45,000 nucleotides of DNA from Zygnema cylindricum (lineage: Eukaryota > Streptophyta > Zygnematophyceae > Zygnematales > Zygnemataceae), in the NCBI GenBank assembly GCA_037447655.1, contig JBBHKE010002871.1:1-45000 (forward strand), written 5' to 3'. Positions 32,301-45,000 of this stretch are shown piece by piece; the first letter of the stretch is position 1; each line of letters begins with the position of its first letter. The position numbers and the translations under genes were made by a program. The notes beneath the pieces are model-generated. The model was not told the DNA's origin, did not search any database, and saw nothing but the letters and a program-made list of their open reading frames with translations.

Positions 32301-35300
32301 GGATTCTGGCTCAGAGCTAGGTCTCAGGTGGAGGGACACCATTGTCAAAATTTAGGCCAGAGGAATTACTGTGGGCTACTGAAATGTGGTGTCTTTCTGG
32401 AACACACAGTCATATGCTCCCATGGACATTCGATGATCCACCAGGCCCTGGTTTTCGGACTGATGCTAGGCACTAGATGCTTTGATGCAATATTTTTTCT
32501 TCTAAAGCACGAGTTTCCACTTACTCAGAATTTATGGAGTATGTTTAACTTGTTATTGCTCTTAGTATAGGGCTGGCCAATCCTGTGTGTCATATGGAGT
32601 TTCGTCGCATTCCAAGTTGTTTGAATGATGTCAATGGTAAACGCTTAGAGACTTTCTCTAGGAAAAAGTGATCCACTCGTGTAGTCGGGTATGGTCTATT
32701 GGATGTATTGTTAATTGCATCTCTATGTTTAGAAAAAAAATTGAAAGGAGGTGGCACATTCTGTCTCGTTTTTGTGTACTCATCAACGCTATTGTTGGGC
32801 TCTTTTGTGGTGCATAGATTTTTGTACCTCTTGTAAAGAAATGCAAGGAGCTTGGAAGGGCAATGAGGATTGGTACCAATCACGGCAGTCTTTCTGATCG
32901 TATTATGAGCTATTACGGGGATTCACCCCGCGGGATGGTGAGTACTCCTTCAGACTTTATAGACTTTGTCAATAATCTTATGCATTACTGCAACACCACT
33001 GAGCTTGAATGTCAAGTTGCTGTCGCTGTTATAAATGGATTTGTTTGGTCCCGCGAATTAGGCATATACTTCTTGTTGGACACTTCTGCTACAGATTATG
33101 TGAACGCTGGTTGAGAAATTGTACTATCTGAAACTCATTCGTTTCTGAGCCCGAATGGTACTGTGGAAACTTCGTTATGGGTTTAGGAGAACTTGCCATT
33201 GTCCCTTATCTTGTTAAGGACCATCTCTTGATTTTTGAAACGGTTCAAATTTGTCTCCTTTTTTTTGCGTTCACCAATTCGTACGTTGTCCATCCTTCAT
33301 GAAAGTTACAAAAGCACCAAAACGATGTATTTGTCATGCACTCAGTTCTAATTAAATGGCTGGTGGGCTTTTATGCAGGTGGAGTCTGCTTTTGAGTATG
33401 CTAAAATATGTCGCAAATATGACTACCATAACTTTCTTTTTTCCATGAAGGCTAGCAACCCTGTTGTGATGGTCGCTGCCTATCGTTTGCTTAGTGCGGA
33501 AATGTACCGAGTGGGATGGGACTACCCCTTACACTTGGGTGTCACTGAAGCTGGAGATGGAGAAGATGGTCGTATGAAGTCAGCCATTGGCATTGGCGCT
33601 CTCCTTCAGGTGAATTGCCAACCAATGACGCTATCAAGCCGATCACGCAGGTTGTTTTAGTGTTAATTGGTAACTAGAATATGCCTTATTGTCAATACAG
33701 AGAAACACTGTTTTTTCAAAGCTGTATTTGCAGCACCCTATTGGTTTGTCTTGTTAATTGGAAACCGCGACGTACTTTATTACTACGTAATGTTGTGTCG
33801 TGCTCATCTTCATGTGAGTTTTTTTTTCCCTTGACCAATAGGTGATCTTGAGATGCGTATATCTACTGAATGAAGCCAAGCTTGGTAGGCATTTTTGTCT
33901 CCACTCAAATGCTTGCCAGGAAGATTCCTGAGCTCGGTTTGTTTGTAGAGTGTCATCACTTGTCGGCTGTTAAGGCCTTCTTATCCCCCATTTGAACAGT
34001 TTTATAACTGCATGATAGCAAAAATGTATTTCAGGCACGAGTTTGTGACGACATTGTAGTCTTATAGTACAACAAATGACACTATTTTCTTAACCTGGGA
34101 ATTGCCAGATTATCCTGCCCATGCTTAACTATGGCAACTATCTGAAAGCAAAATGGATGGTTCAGTCTTGCTAGAGTTGTGCTTGAATATTCAAGGTCAA
34201 GGTCCAGAAAGCCGAGGACTTTTTGTTGACGAGGTGTCCACCTATGGGGGGCGTGAGACAGGATGGACTTGGAGATACCATTAGAGTCTCATTAACAGAG
34301 GCACCTGAAGAAGAAATTGATCCATGCACCCGATTGGCCAATTATGGCATGAAAGCCTCAGCACAGCAAAGGGGAGTGGTGAGTTTTAGTGAACTTTTGA
34401 TCATCCTATTGAAAATGTTGAGAGCTGAAGTATTCTTCAGAACGAATGTGTTTTTTTCAGCCCTAACTATTGATGGAAAGGAATTATATTTTGTCGACAT
34501 GTTCCATAAAATGTGCTTTGTAATATGTCTAACATGCATAAAGTGGAGAATTGCCTGAGGATGTGTTTTATGTCTTTTTTATGTTGCGATTCCGTTTTTG
34601 AGTTGGATTGGTGTCATTTTGTGTTGCTGCTAGGATGGCAAATCTCGGTTAACACTTGATGCAGTTTTTGGTGTCTAAGAGAATTGCTGTTTTTTTTATT
34701 CTTTGCCATCCCTGCAATCCCTTTCGCACTCATTCCTGGAATAGTATGCATGAAGGTGGGACTTTTGCGCTATACTGAAGTTGAGGAAAGCTGACGTTTT
34801 TCTTTTTTTTCTGCAGGAGCCATTTGAGGAAAAACACAGACATTATTTTGAATTCCAGCGCAGAACGGGGCAGCTACCAGTTCAGAAGGAGGTGTGCATT
34901 TTTTAGACGAGGGTCATCTATTTTTCTATTGGGCTTTATTAAGATTTTTTTTTTCTGATTGGGATTCAATAAGAAATAAAGACTGCATTTTATGGGCTTT
35001 TAGGACTTCTATTAAGATTGGCATGTTTTAAATCTACGTTCATGTTTTATATCGGCTTGTTATCTACGTTTTTGAGCTTATTATGTTTGCGGAAGTAACA
35101 ATAGTTCGTGAAGGATACGTGCTTATTATGGTGTTGACTCATTTGATTGGTGCATGTTGCCTCATCTAGAAGTGTCCTTGTCTCAGATTTCCTGTTGTCC
35201 CTGAGGGATAGGATGTCTCTGTATCTTTTTAAGCTGCCTGTCAAAAGGCTCTGACTTCTTATGAGTTGTTTTTTGGTTTTTTCATGCTGTATGGCCATCC

Positions 35301-38300
35301 AGTCTATTTCTAGCGCTCTTTGGCATTTCTTCTTTTTGCTACTAAATTCTATGAACAAAGTTTTATTACAATTGATTCGGCACAAAGAGTTTTCATATTG
35401 CAATTTGAATTTTTTGCAGGGAGATGATATTGATTTCCGCGGTGTGCTACATCGTGACGGCTCCGTCTTGATGTCGGTTACTCTTGATCAGCTGAAGGTG
35501 AGGAATGATTCCTTAACTGGTTCTATTCCAAGGTAATTCTATTTGCCTCCTGTTTTAATTGAGAAAAGGACTCTAAGCGGTTTCATTCTAGTCAAGTTTT
35601 TACGTTTTCAGTGTAGTCACTGCAAAATAGATGCACATGTCAAAGAACTTAAATCCCTCTGACCCCTTTTCCCTGTTAGTTGCCCGTTCCCATTCGGCAT
35701 TTCTTAACTGACAGCCTTAATTTTCTAAACAGTTATGCTTGGTTTTGCTTCTCCAAAGTTTTAAAGACTTTCACCGTGCGTGGAAACTTTTCAATTTTTT
35801 TTGCGCACTTAATAAATATATGGTGGTTAGCTTGTTGTTCACTGATTTTTTTTGGTGTCCTGTGCCCTCAGACTCCCGAGCAATTGTATAAAGCTCTCAG
35901 CTGCAAGTTGGCTGTAGGAATGCCTTTCAAGGTATATTCCTAATTTGGTATTTCTTTTTTTACCCAGCAAAATTCTGAAGCACTTTCTAACGTTCTAGAT
36001 CATATATAAAACTTAAGTAGAACTTATGGACTATGCAAACTTGAGTGATTGGTTCCTAGAGGTTTTTGTGTGGTAACAACATTTTTGCATATCCTTGACC
36101 ATTGTGCTATTCCAATCCACGACCATTCACACTGTTGATAAAAAATAAAATTTCAAGAAAATTCTTGTTCTATAAATTTGTTTTGCATGCTACCGTGTGT
36201 CGTTCTTGTGTCGTAAAGTGATGAAATCAAAGTAGGACTTTCGGTAACTCATGTGGTTGTGAACTAAGTCTCCTCATTGATTTATTTTGTTTTCATTTTT
36301 TCTCAGTTATATCTTTGCGCCCTTGATGATTGTTTTATGGTCTTTGAATGATGTTGTCTGCAGGATTTGGCCACTGTAGACTCAATTCTCTTAAGAGAAC
36401 CTCCCCCAGTAGATGATAGAGAGGCAGTAAGTGATCATTTTTACCTTCAAACCACACATTTTTGTCCAAGTCTGCAATTGCTGGTTTTTTTAGGAGTGGG
36501 AAACTTTTGCTTTTGAGGCGAGGAATAGGGAAGAGAGTGGTCTAAAGAATGATTGTGTTGGCAGTTGTACTTAATAACACAGTAAGACAACACTGTCTAT
36601 GTTCAACCATTCTTGTTAAATTGTAGTTATTGTTCTACGCAAAGAACCTTACTATATGGTTGTAATTTGCTGTGTTTCGTCTGACTAATAAATATTTGTT
36701 GTTAAACATCCACGTGTCCTAAGAATAATGATATTTATTCTGGGGGGAATTACAGAGGCTTGCACTAAAAAGGTTGCAAGAAGTGAGCATGGGTGTTTTG
36801 ACTCCACTTCCCGCCCTTTTGGAACGTCCCCTCAAAAATGCTATTGCACTACTGACACTACAAGAAGCAGCTAACAAAGCTTATGAGGCCTTGCCCAAAG
36901 GTGAATGAGATTCATAATGAACTATCTATTACGGATCTTTGTTATGTTATGCATAGACCAAGAGCCACACATTGCTCCTGATGTATTGGTTTTTATTTTA
37001 AATTAATTGTGCATTTTGTAAGACCATGAAAATTTGGATCCTGCGTTGCAACTTTGTCTATTGATGTTCTCTCTTCATTTGAAAAAGTTTTGTTGAATTT
37101 GTCATGACTAGTACCAGAAGCTTATAGATATCAAATTTGGTTAGATATGAAATTGAATGTAACAGAGGGTATTTGTAAGACTAAAAAATATCTGAAAATC
37201 AATCAGGGTGTGTACATTATCTAGTTCAGCTTACTCATGATTCGTGAAAAATTTCCAACATTGTATTGAGCCTAGAAGATGCATCATTCTTTACAAAAGG
37301 CTGTGCTACTCTGTTACGGTTTTTCTTAGTATGCAACAAAACTTGTGGAGCAGAGTGGTTGAAACTCTTTGGCTGATTTAGTTCTTTGTGTTTTGTTTAC
37401 CTACAGGTACTCGTCTTGCGGTAACTTTGCGCGGAGATGAGTCCTATGAGGAGCTGGCGGTCCTAAAGGAAGCGAACCCCATTATGATTCTTATAGAAAT
37501 TTCTGCAGATGACGAAAAGGTCAGCCGGGTACATGCTTCTAGAAGGTGGGTATTTGTCCTACGACTATTTGTGTCAAAAAGCTTTATTGTATTGGGCAAT
37601 AACTATGTTTGCCAAAGAAGGAAATTTCTCTCCTTGTATTATATTCTTTTGGTTCCATCTTCTTTCTATATGGGGCCATTTATCTTTTGTGTTTCAATAA
37701 TCTGAAGGTTATTGTTCTTTTGCATAGCTAACGTTTGTCGACAAATCATTGTGTACTTTCTTTTTTTCTGTCCCTTGAGAGTTTGTCATTTCTGTATGGT
37801 GTCTAAGATGCATAAGACCGATGGATTACTTCGTGTTTCCGAGGTTTTTCACGTTAGTGTCACAGGTTCTTTAACTTGTAAAAATGTAAAGGACTCCTGC
37901 TCGAAGCGGTTTTTTGTTCAATTTCCTATTTTAGTTGCTTCACCTACAGATTTCTCAAGTGCTTTAATTGGATATCTTCTTTGTTATTATCAGAAGCTAC
38001 TTCTAAAAACAAGAATATGTGGGACTTTTTTTTGGGTTTTCTTCAGGCTATTTGAGTACTTGCAAACCAACGAACTCAACTATCCTGTTATTCACCACCT
38101 AAGATTCCCTGAAAGCACACACAAGTGAGATCTATATTGTCGACATGTTGTTTTCGGTTGTCTTTCCTCTTTTGTCTCATAGTATGTTTGTATCAGATAT
38201 CCTATCATGTCAACCTGTTCTGTCTGCTCTCCCTCTTTTGCCCCTATCACATTTTGGTGATTTTAAGGATATCACACGATAGTATTATGTGATACTAAAA

Positions 38301-41300
38301 TGTAACTAACAAATTTTCCCATACAAGAAGAAATCACTCGCTTTGCCCACAGTACCGTGAGGGAATCTATGATACATGAACTCCTATCGTGTGAGAGTCA
38401 CCTCTTTGGGAAACAGTCAAATGTTTAGTTTAATAAAAGCCGCTTTTGGATGGCTTCCCTGATGTTATCCATTCTCTGCAAATCATTTAACCTGCAGTTC
38501 CCCTTCTTTTCCTGCTTTCATATACACTACCTCTAACTCTTGTGACTGAGGAAAGTTTCTAGGTAGTTTTAAGCATAGTTCTGAAGTTTGTAAAAACGAC
38601 CGTATTATATGTTGTTAATGTTATTCTCATTTCACCATTTTACTTGGTAAAACTCGAATGAAAAACATGGCGTCATATTCCACAACTCTAAACTATTAGA
38701 TTGGTAGAATTGTGATGACGTTTGTGAAAAAAGGAAAGGCCTTTTTTATCCATTTGATGCTGATTTTTTTTTGTTTGTAACAGGGATGATGTCGTGATTC
38801 GTTCAGGAAGTGAAGCTGGTGCCTTGCTGGTGAGTGATATTTTTCTCTACTAAAATTTTGCCAAATTACGTTCTTTTTTGGGCTTGTTGTACCTTAACTA
38901 ATATCATATATTTATTTTTGTATAGAGTCTCTTCCCTTAAAACACGCAAGATGTGCATTTCCATGTAAAATTTTCATCAGAATCTCGCTACCTGGTTTTA
39001 TTATCTGGTTTTATTCAATGTTTTGAGGTCGTCACAAAGTTTTGCAAGGGACAAAATCCAGGAAGGATGAAGGAATTCCTGATCAATAATATTCTTTGTC
39101 ATGTTATCGCCCTTAATTTTGGGAGGAGTAGAATCCAGGAATTAAAAAAGGATTCTTGACCAATGACTCTCTTTTTCATTTTATTGGCCGACAATAAAGG
39201 GGTTCTTCTCCAAAAAACATCTTTTCATGTTATCGCCCTTTGTTTTGGGATGAATTGAATGGAGGAACTGTAAAAAGATTCTTGATTTACACTTCTTTTC
39301 ATGTTTCTTTCCTTTTTTATGTTAGGTGGATGGGTTGGGCGATGGTGTCATGCTTGAAGCCCCCGGTCAAGAATTTGAATTTCTGCGAAACTCCTCCTTT
39401 GGAATGCTCCAAGGATGTCGGATGCGAAACACAAAGACTGTGAGTTTCATTTTTCTTTGTTTCCATTGGTCCCTTCGAGAAGTTCTCATTACGAAATTTA
39501 CTTCTCACGGAATTTACTAAGTTAAGATACCTGCGAGTAAGTAGTTTATTATTTTCATTGCTCTCTCGAGCTCGATTTTCTTTATTTGCAGCAGTCCCTT
39601 AAGAGGTCTTCTTTCGGAAAAATGTAGGTTTTGGCCATTGCTCTCGTGAGTTCCGCTTTTCTTTATTTCCAATAGTCTGTTTGAAAAGGTTGTTGTTCCA
39701 ACATTTACAAAGTCGAGAGGTTTGCTGTGAGAGTAAGGTAGGCTTTTGCGATTGCTCTCACAGAAATTGGTTAAATATAGGTTCTTTTTTCACTTACGTT
39801 TTTTTCGGTGAGGTTATGAATTCTTTGACAAAATGTGCGGAAGTTGAATTGTAGCTTGACAATCGTGCAGCGAAAACAGTTTATCGCAAAGTACTTTTCA
39901 TTTCATTTTGTGGTTTACTTGTTTTGCCAGAACCTTTTTGTTCTCGATTTGCGTTGAGCTAATGTTGTCATAGATTTTTATTCCGTTTTTTATTTCCTCT
40001 TAACTTTTTGTGTATTTTATTGTTTTTGTCTTCACAGGAGTTTGTGTCCTGCCCGTCTTGTGGAAGGACTCTCTTTGATCTCCAGGAAGTGACTGCCTCC
40101 ATCCGAGAAAGGACAGCACATTTGCCCGGTGTTGCGGTGGGTTTCTAATTCTTTTCATTTCTTACTCTCTTGGTTTCTGACTCTTTGGTTTTCTAATCCG
40201 TTTTGTTTCTAATTCTTTTGGTTTTTAATCCCTTTGATGCCCAACTTTTTTGTACAAATTGTTGTAGACATGGTTTCTGGATAACTTGTCACCAAAGATA
40301 TATGCAATGTGAATGTATTTTGTCGCTTTTCTCGAATTGTTGTCGTTTTACAAAGAAGTGATTGATGGGAAAAATTAACGCAACCTTTTGTTTTTTTTTG
40401 TCAGATTGCCATTATGGGCTGCATTGTAAATGGCCCCGGAGAGATGGCAGATGCTGATTTTGGATATGTCGGGGGCATTCCTGGGAAGATCGATCTTTAC
40501 GTAGGGAAGGTAAGAAACTCGTCGGTGACCTGTATATATTTTTTAACTGTATTTATTTAATTTTATCATTTTAAGGGCGTTAGCTGTTTGCTTTCATGCT
40601 CTGTAGAGATTCGCAACTTCGGATCAAAGCTTTTATGTTTTTGCTTCCACAATTGGTCAATGCTTCATATAAAATCTTTTAGTGATGTATATGGAACGGT
40701 TTTTGCCGATAATCAATTTGTACTTTTCTAGGAGTCCTGATAACCGATATATAGTCTTGAAGTATTGATATCGATATCGTGATGTCAACAACATAGGCAG
40801 AATTTGATATTTCGGTGTCTAAAGAATAAGAAAACGGCCAGGATAAGCTTCCAAGATGACAGCCAGTGACATTTTTGAATGATGAGGTTTCTAGCTAAAA
40901 CATCTTTCCGCATATATTATACAGAGGTGATAAAATATGGAACTAATAAAAAGTAGTTCTGACTCTGTGATTAATCAGAGGACGAAGAACTCCCAGAGAA
41001 AATAGGAAATTCATCATTCAAAAATATCTCTAAGAGGGCGCTTGATACCTTTAAAACCTTAGGATGTACTACCCTATGAACTTATCTACCGATTAATCAG
41101 AAAGTTTGTACAGAATCGTGCGGTACTCAGGTTTTTGCGCCTCTTAGGTCGTGTTTACTTGTCATTTCAATCTCTTAAATCCAAGAGAATCAAGCATGGT
41201 GCGCTAAATAATGTTTTAGTGGTTAGTGGTCCCCACGAATCTCTTGAATCCAAGAGTTTGAAATACCGTCTACGAGATTCAAGAGAATCGCGAGACGCCG

Positions 41301-42175
41301 CCGAATGTAAATTGATGAGTCATCACTAAGGCAGCGTCGGGTTGGCTATCTTTAAAGAAAAAAAAAAAAAATCAATAAAACTTATGGACTGTGAAATACA
41401 TACTGGAACACGAGGTTCTCCTTCATGGTCAAGTTTTGGGGTTTGTACACATGTCAAAAGTGAAAATTTACAGCCTGCCCAAATTGCCACACCGGCATCG
41501 ACGGTTTTTTCTCTTGGATCGAAGTGGTCTTTCCGGAAAAAGGAAAGGGCACGAGCATAAAAACCAAAATCTACACTTCTTGTGTATCCACGAAATGCAG
41601 CGAACACTGAAACAGGGTCTAGGTTTTTTCTTGTTTTTTGTATACATTCCGCTGTACGCCTAAAAATTTAAAATACCTTTTAAAAATAATAGGCCGTTTG
41701 TCAGCCAATATTACATGGCGAGTTGCTGGTTAATATCGACTTTTGAACTTCTCGAAATCTCTATATATCGTTTGTGTTTTTGATCGATATATACATCATT
41801 AAAAATATGTGCGTCTCTGGCCTGTCTCTGACAGGTTATTGAATCAGGTTGTGAATTCATTCCAAATGTGTGATTGTTTTCTAAGTGTTTTTAATCACCT
41901 TGAGGCTACTCTTCAATTCAACTGTGTGGTAGTTTTCTGACTTTTTGACTGTTTTGAGAATAATTTTCAATTCAAACGTGTGGCTGTTTTCCGACTGTTT
42001 TTGACCGGTTTGAGGTTAATGTTTAATTCAACGGTTTCTGACTGTTTTTATGATTGTTTTTTTTTTTATTCAGGAGGTGGTGAAGAAAGGTATTCCCATG
42101 GCAGAAGCCACCGATGCTTTAGTGGAGCTTATAAAAGAACACGGCCGGTGGGTCGAGCCTCCAAAAGAGGAGTGA
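29346..42175 (+). CDS. HDS: 4-hydroxy-3-methylbut-2-enyl diphosphate synthase (IspG/GcpE), plastid
   Basis: Twenty exons: 29346-29559, 30359-30516, 30883-30989, 31360-31460, 32201-32277, 32818-32937, 33379-33609, 34262-34378, 34817-34891, 35420-35497, 35872-35931, 36364-36426, 36756-36900, 37407-37545, 38047-38124, 38784-38829, 39326-39439, 40038-40136, 40405-40509, 42074-42175. All phases fit; 742 residues, close to Arabidopsis HDS. The enzyme reduces methylerythritol cyclodiphosphate to HMBPP, the next-to-last step of the plastid MEP pathway. Residues 1-71 form a Ser/Thr/Arg-rich transit peptide. The TIM-barrel part starts near TVRRKTRT and includes [20 protein letters not shown]. The plant insertion domain follows. 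The C-terminal [4Fe-4S] domain keeps C646 and C649 ([13 protein letters not shown]), C680 ([10 protein letters not shown]) and E687. No damage is seen, so the enzyme should be active. Confidence 0.98.
30174..30264. repeat. Foldback sequence in HDS intron 1
   Basis: Outer arms TTACTGGCGCT (30174-30184) and its near-complement (30254-30264, one mismatch), plus perfect inner 9-bp arms GTAATCGTA (30202-30210) and TACGATTAC (30236-30244). It ends about 95 bp before the exon 2 acceptor. Its GTAATCGTACAGGAAA stretch resembles GTAATTGTACAGGAAA near 26787 in DEG10 intron 1. Confidence 0.65.
39070..39312. repeat. Tandem repeat in HDS intron 16
   Basis: Three to four diverged units of about 50-80 bp, with recurring GATTCTTGA and TCATGTTATCGCCCTT followed by TTTTGGGA. 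It ends just before exon 17. Confidence 0.7.
39545..39780. repeat. Diverged tandem repeat in HDS intron 17
   Basis: Recurring ATTGCTCTC followed by TTTTCTTTATTT and then an AGTC or AGTCCC segment, in units of about 80-100 bp. The start of the intron (39440-39500) looks like a further diverged unit. Confidence 0.5.
40140..40240. repeat. Short TTTCTAATTCTTTTGG repeats at start of HDS intron 18
   Basis: Several 15-20 bp units of the type GGTTTCTAATTCTTTT directly after the exon 18 donor. They are T-rich and degenerate. Confidence 0.55.
40510..42073 (+). other. Longest HDS intron (19), with repeat remnants
   Basis: 1564 bp. It contains degenerate TATCGATATCG-type stretches near 40748-40790 and 41735-41795, which recall the hAT element ends, and a CTCTTGAATCCAAGAG-like dyad region at about 41165-41290. 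A three-unit tandem repeat of about 62 bp lies at 41860-42055 next to the acceptor. Confidence 0.6.
41860..42055. repeat. Three-unit tandem repeat before the HDS last exon
   Basis: Units of about 62 bp share TTGAGG or TTGAGA, AATTCAAC or AATTCAAACG, GTGTGG and TTTTCTGACTGTTTTTGA. The last unit ends about 20 bp before the acceptor. Confidence 0.7.
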
Positions 42176-44597
<2,422 letters not shown>

Positions 44598-45000
44598 CAG
44601 GATGTTCCCACGCATTTTTAGAAATGCTTCCCACTCTCTTTTAGAATGTTTCCAAAATATTTTAAAGATGTTCCTCCACTTTTTAGGTACATTTCCACAC
44701 TCTTTTATCGGTGTTCCCACGCTTTTTCCGGCTGTTTCCACACTACTTAAGAAATGCTTCCCACTTTTTCTATTTTAATTTTTCCACAACTTTTTTTATG
44801 TTGTTCCCTCGATTTTCCAGTATGTTCCCACACCTTTTTATGGATGTTTTCACACTTTTATATCCGATGTTTCCTGACACTTTCTGAAAACCGTTTCCAC
44901 ACCTTTTCGAAAAATAATTTTCCACACTTTTTCTGAATGTATATTTTTCCGCACTTTTTTTTAATATAAAATCTCCACACTTTTTTTGAATATACACTTT
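44598..45000. repeat. Degenerate minisatellite, TTTCCACACTTTTT units, running off the edge
   Basis: Many units of about 25-32 bp contain (G/A)ATGTT(T/C)CCACACTTTTT or variants up to the last base of the window. On the minus strand the units translate partly in phase as a short Lys/Cys/Gly/Asn motif, but the frame breaks near 44742-44769. Confidence 0.8.

Noticed and set aside
41140-41330. Possible second MITE starting GGTCGTGTTTACTTG with CTCTTGAATCCAAGAG dyads
   Set aside because: The left end resembles some plant hAT MITEs, but no matching right end or target duplication was found.

Overview
The window looks like nuclear DNA of a green plant (streptophyte). Five intron-containing protein genes can be rebuilt with GT-AG introns and an unbroken reading frame. 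Three have plant-specific character: a PPR-SMR protein, a plastid-type HDS (IspG with the plant insertion) with a transit peptide, and a DEG10-type protease with a presequence. The base composition is AT-rich, the spacing is about one gene per 9 kb, and telo-box motifs lie near three genes. Nothing here fixes the species. A non-model or early-diverging plant lineage fits, but that is inference.

Layout. 2-1931 (+): 3' part of a PPR-SMR gene cut by the window edge. 1932-6259: intergenic, with a possible tRNA-derived SINE remnant. 6260-6968 (-): complete two-exon cytosolic ribosomal protein L22e gene. 6969-14208: long spacer holding a cluster of CT/GA tracts, tandem repeats, two copies of a TTA-flanked inverted-repeat element (10267-11035 and 11988-12766), a cluster of small TTACTG/CAGTAA dyads, and a promoter-like zone with a GC-rich G-box palindrome, TATA and telo-box. 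14209-19136 (+): six-exon gene for a 980-residue F-box-like, LRR and ankyrin protein. 19137-21991: a TA-flanked MITE and a hAT-type MITE with a perfect 8-bp target duplication. 21992-27629 (-): eight-exon DEG10-like protease gene whose first intron holds a ghost copy of the start of exon 2. 27630-29345: head-to-head spacer occupied mostly by a second hAT-type MITE. 29346-42175 (+): complete 20-exon HDS gene. 42176-45000: AT-rich flank with a TA microsatellite and a degenerate minisatellite running off the edge.

The genes do not form a pathway. HDS makes isoprenoid precursors in plastids, DEG10 is probably an organellar (likely mitochondrial) quality-control protease, the PPR-SMR protein is probably an organellar RNA factor, L22e is a cytosolic ribosome component, and the F-box/LRR/ankyrin protein may be a ubiquitin-ligase substrate adaptor. 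The most unusual content is the F-box/LRR/ankyrin architecture, three families of non-autonomous inverted-repeat elements with internal hairpins or motif arrays, and many small local tandem duplications in introns and spacers, one of which copied a splice acceptor and part of an exon.
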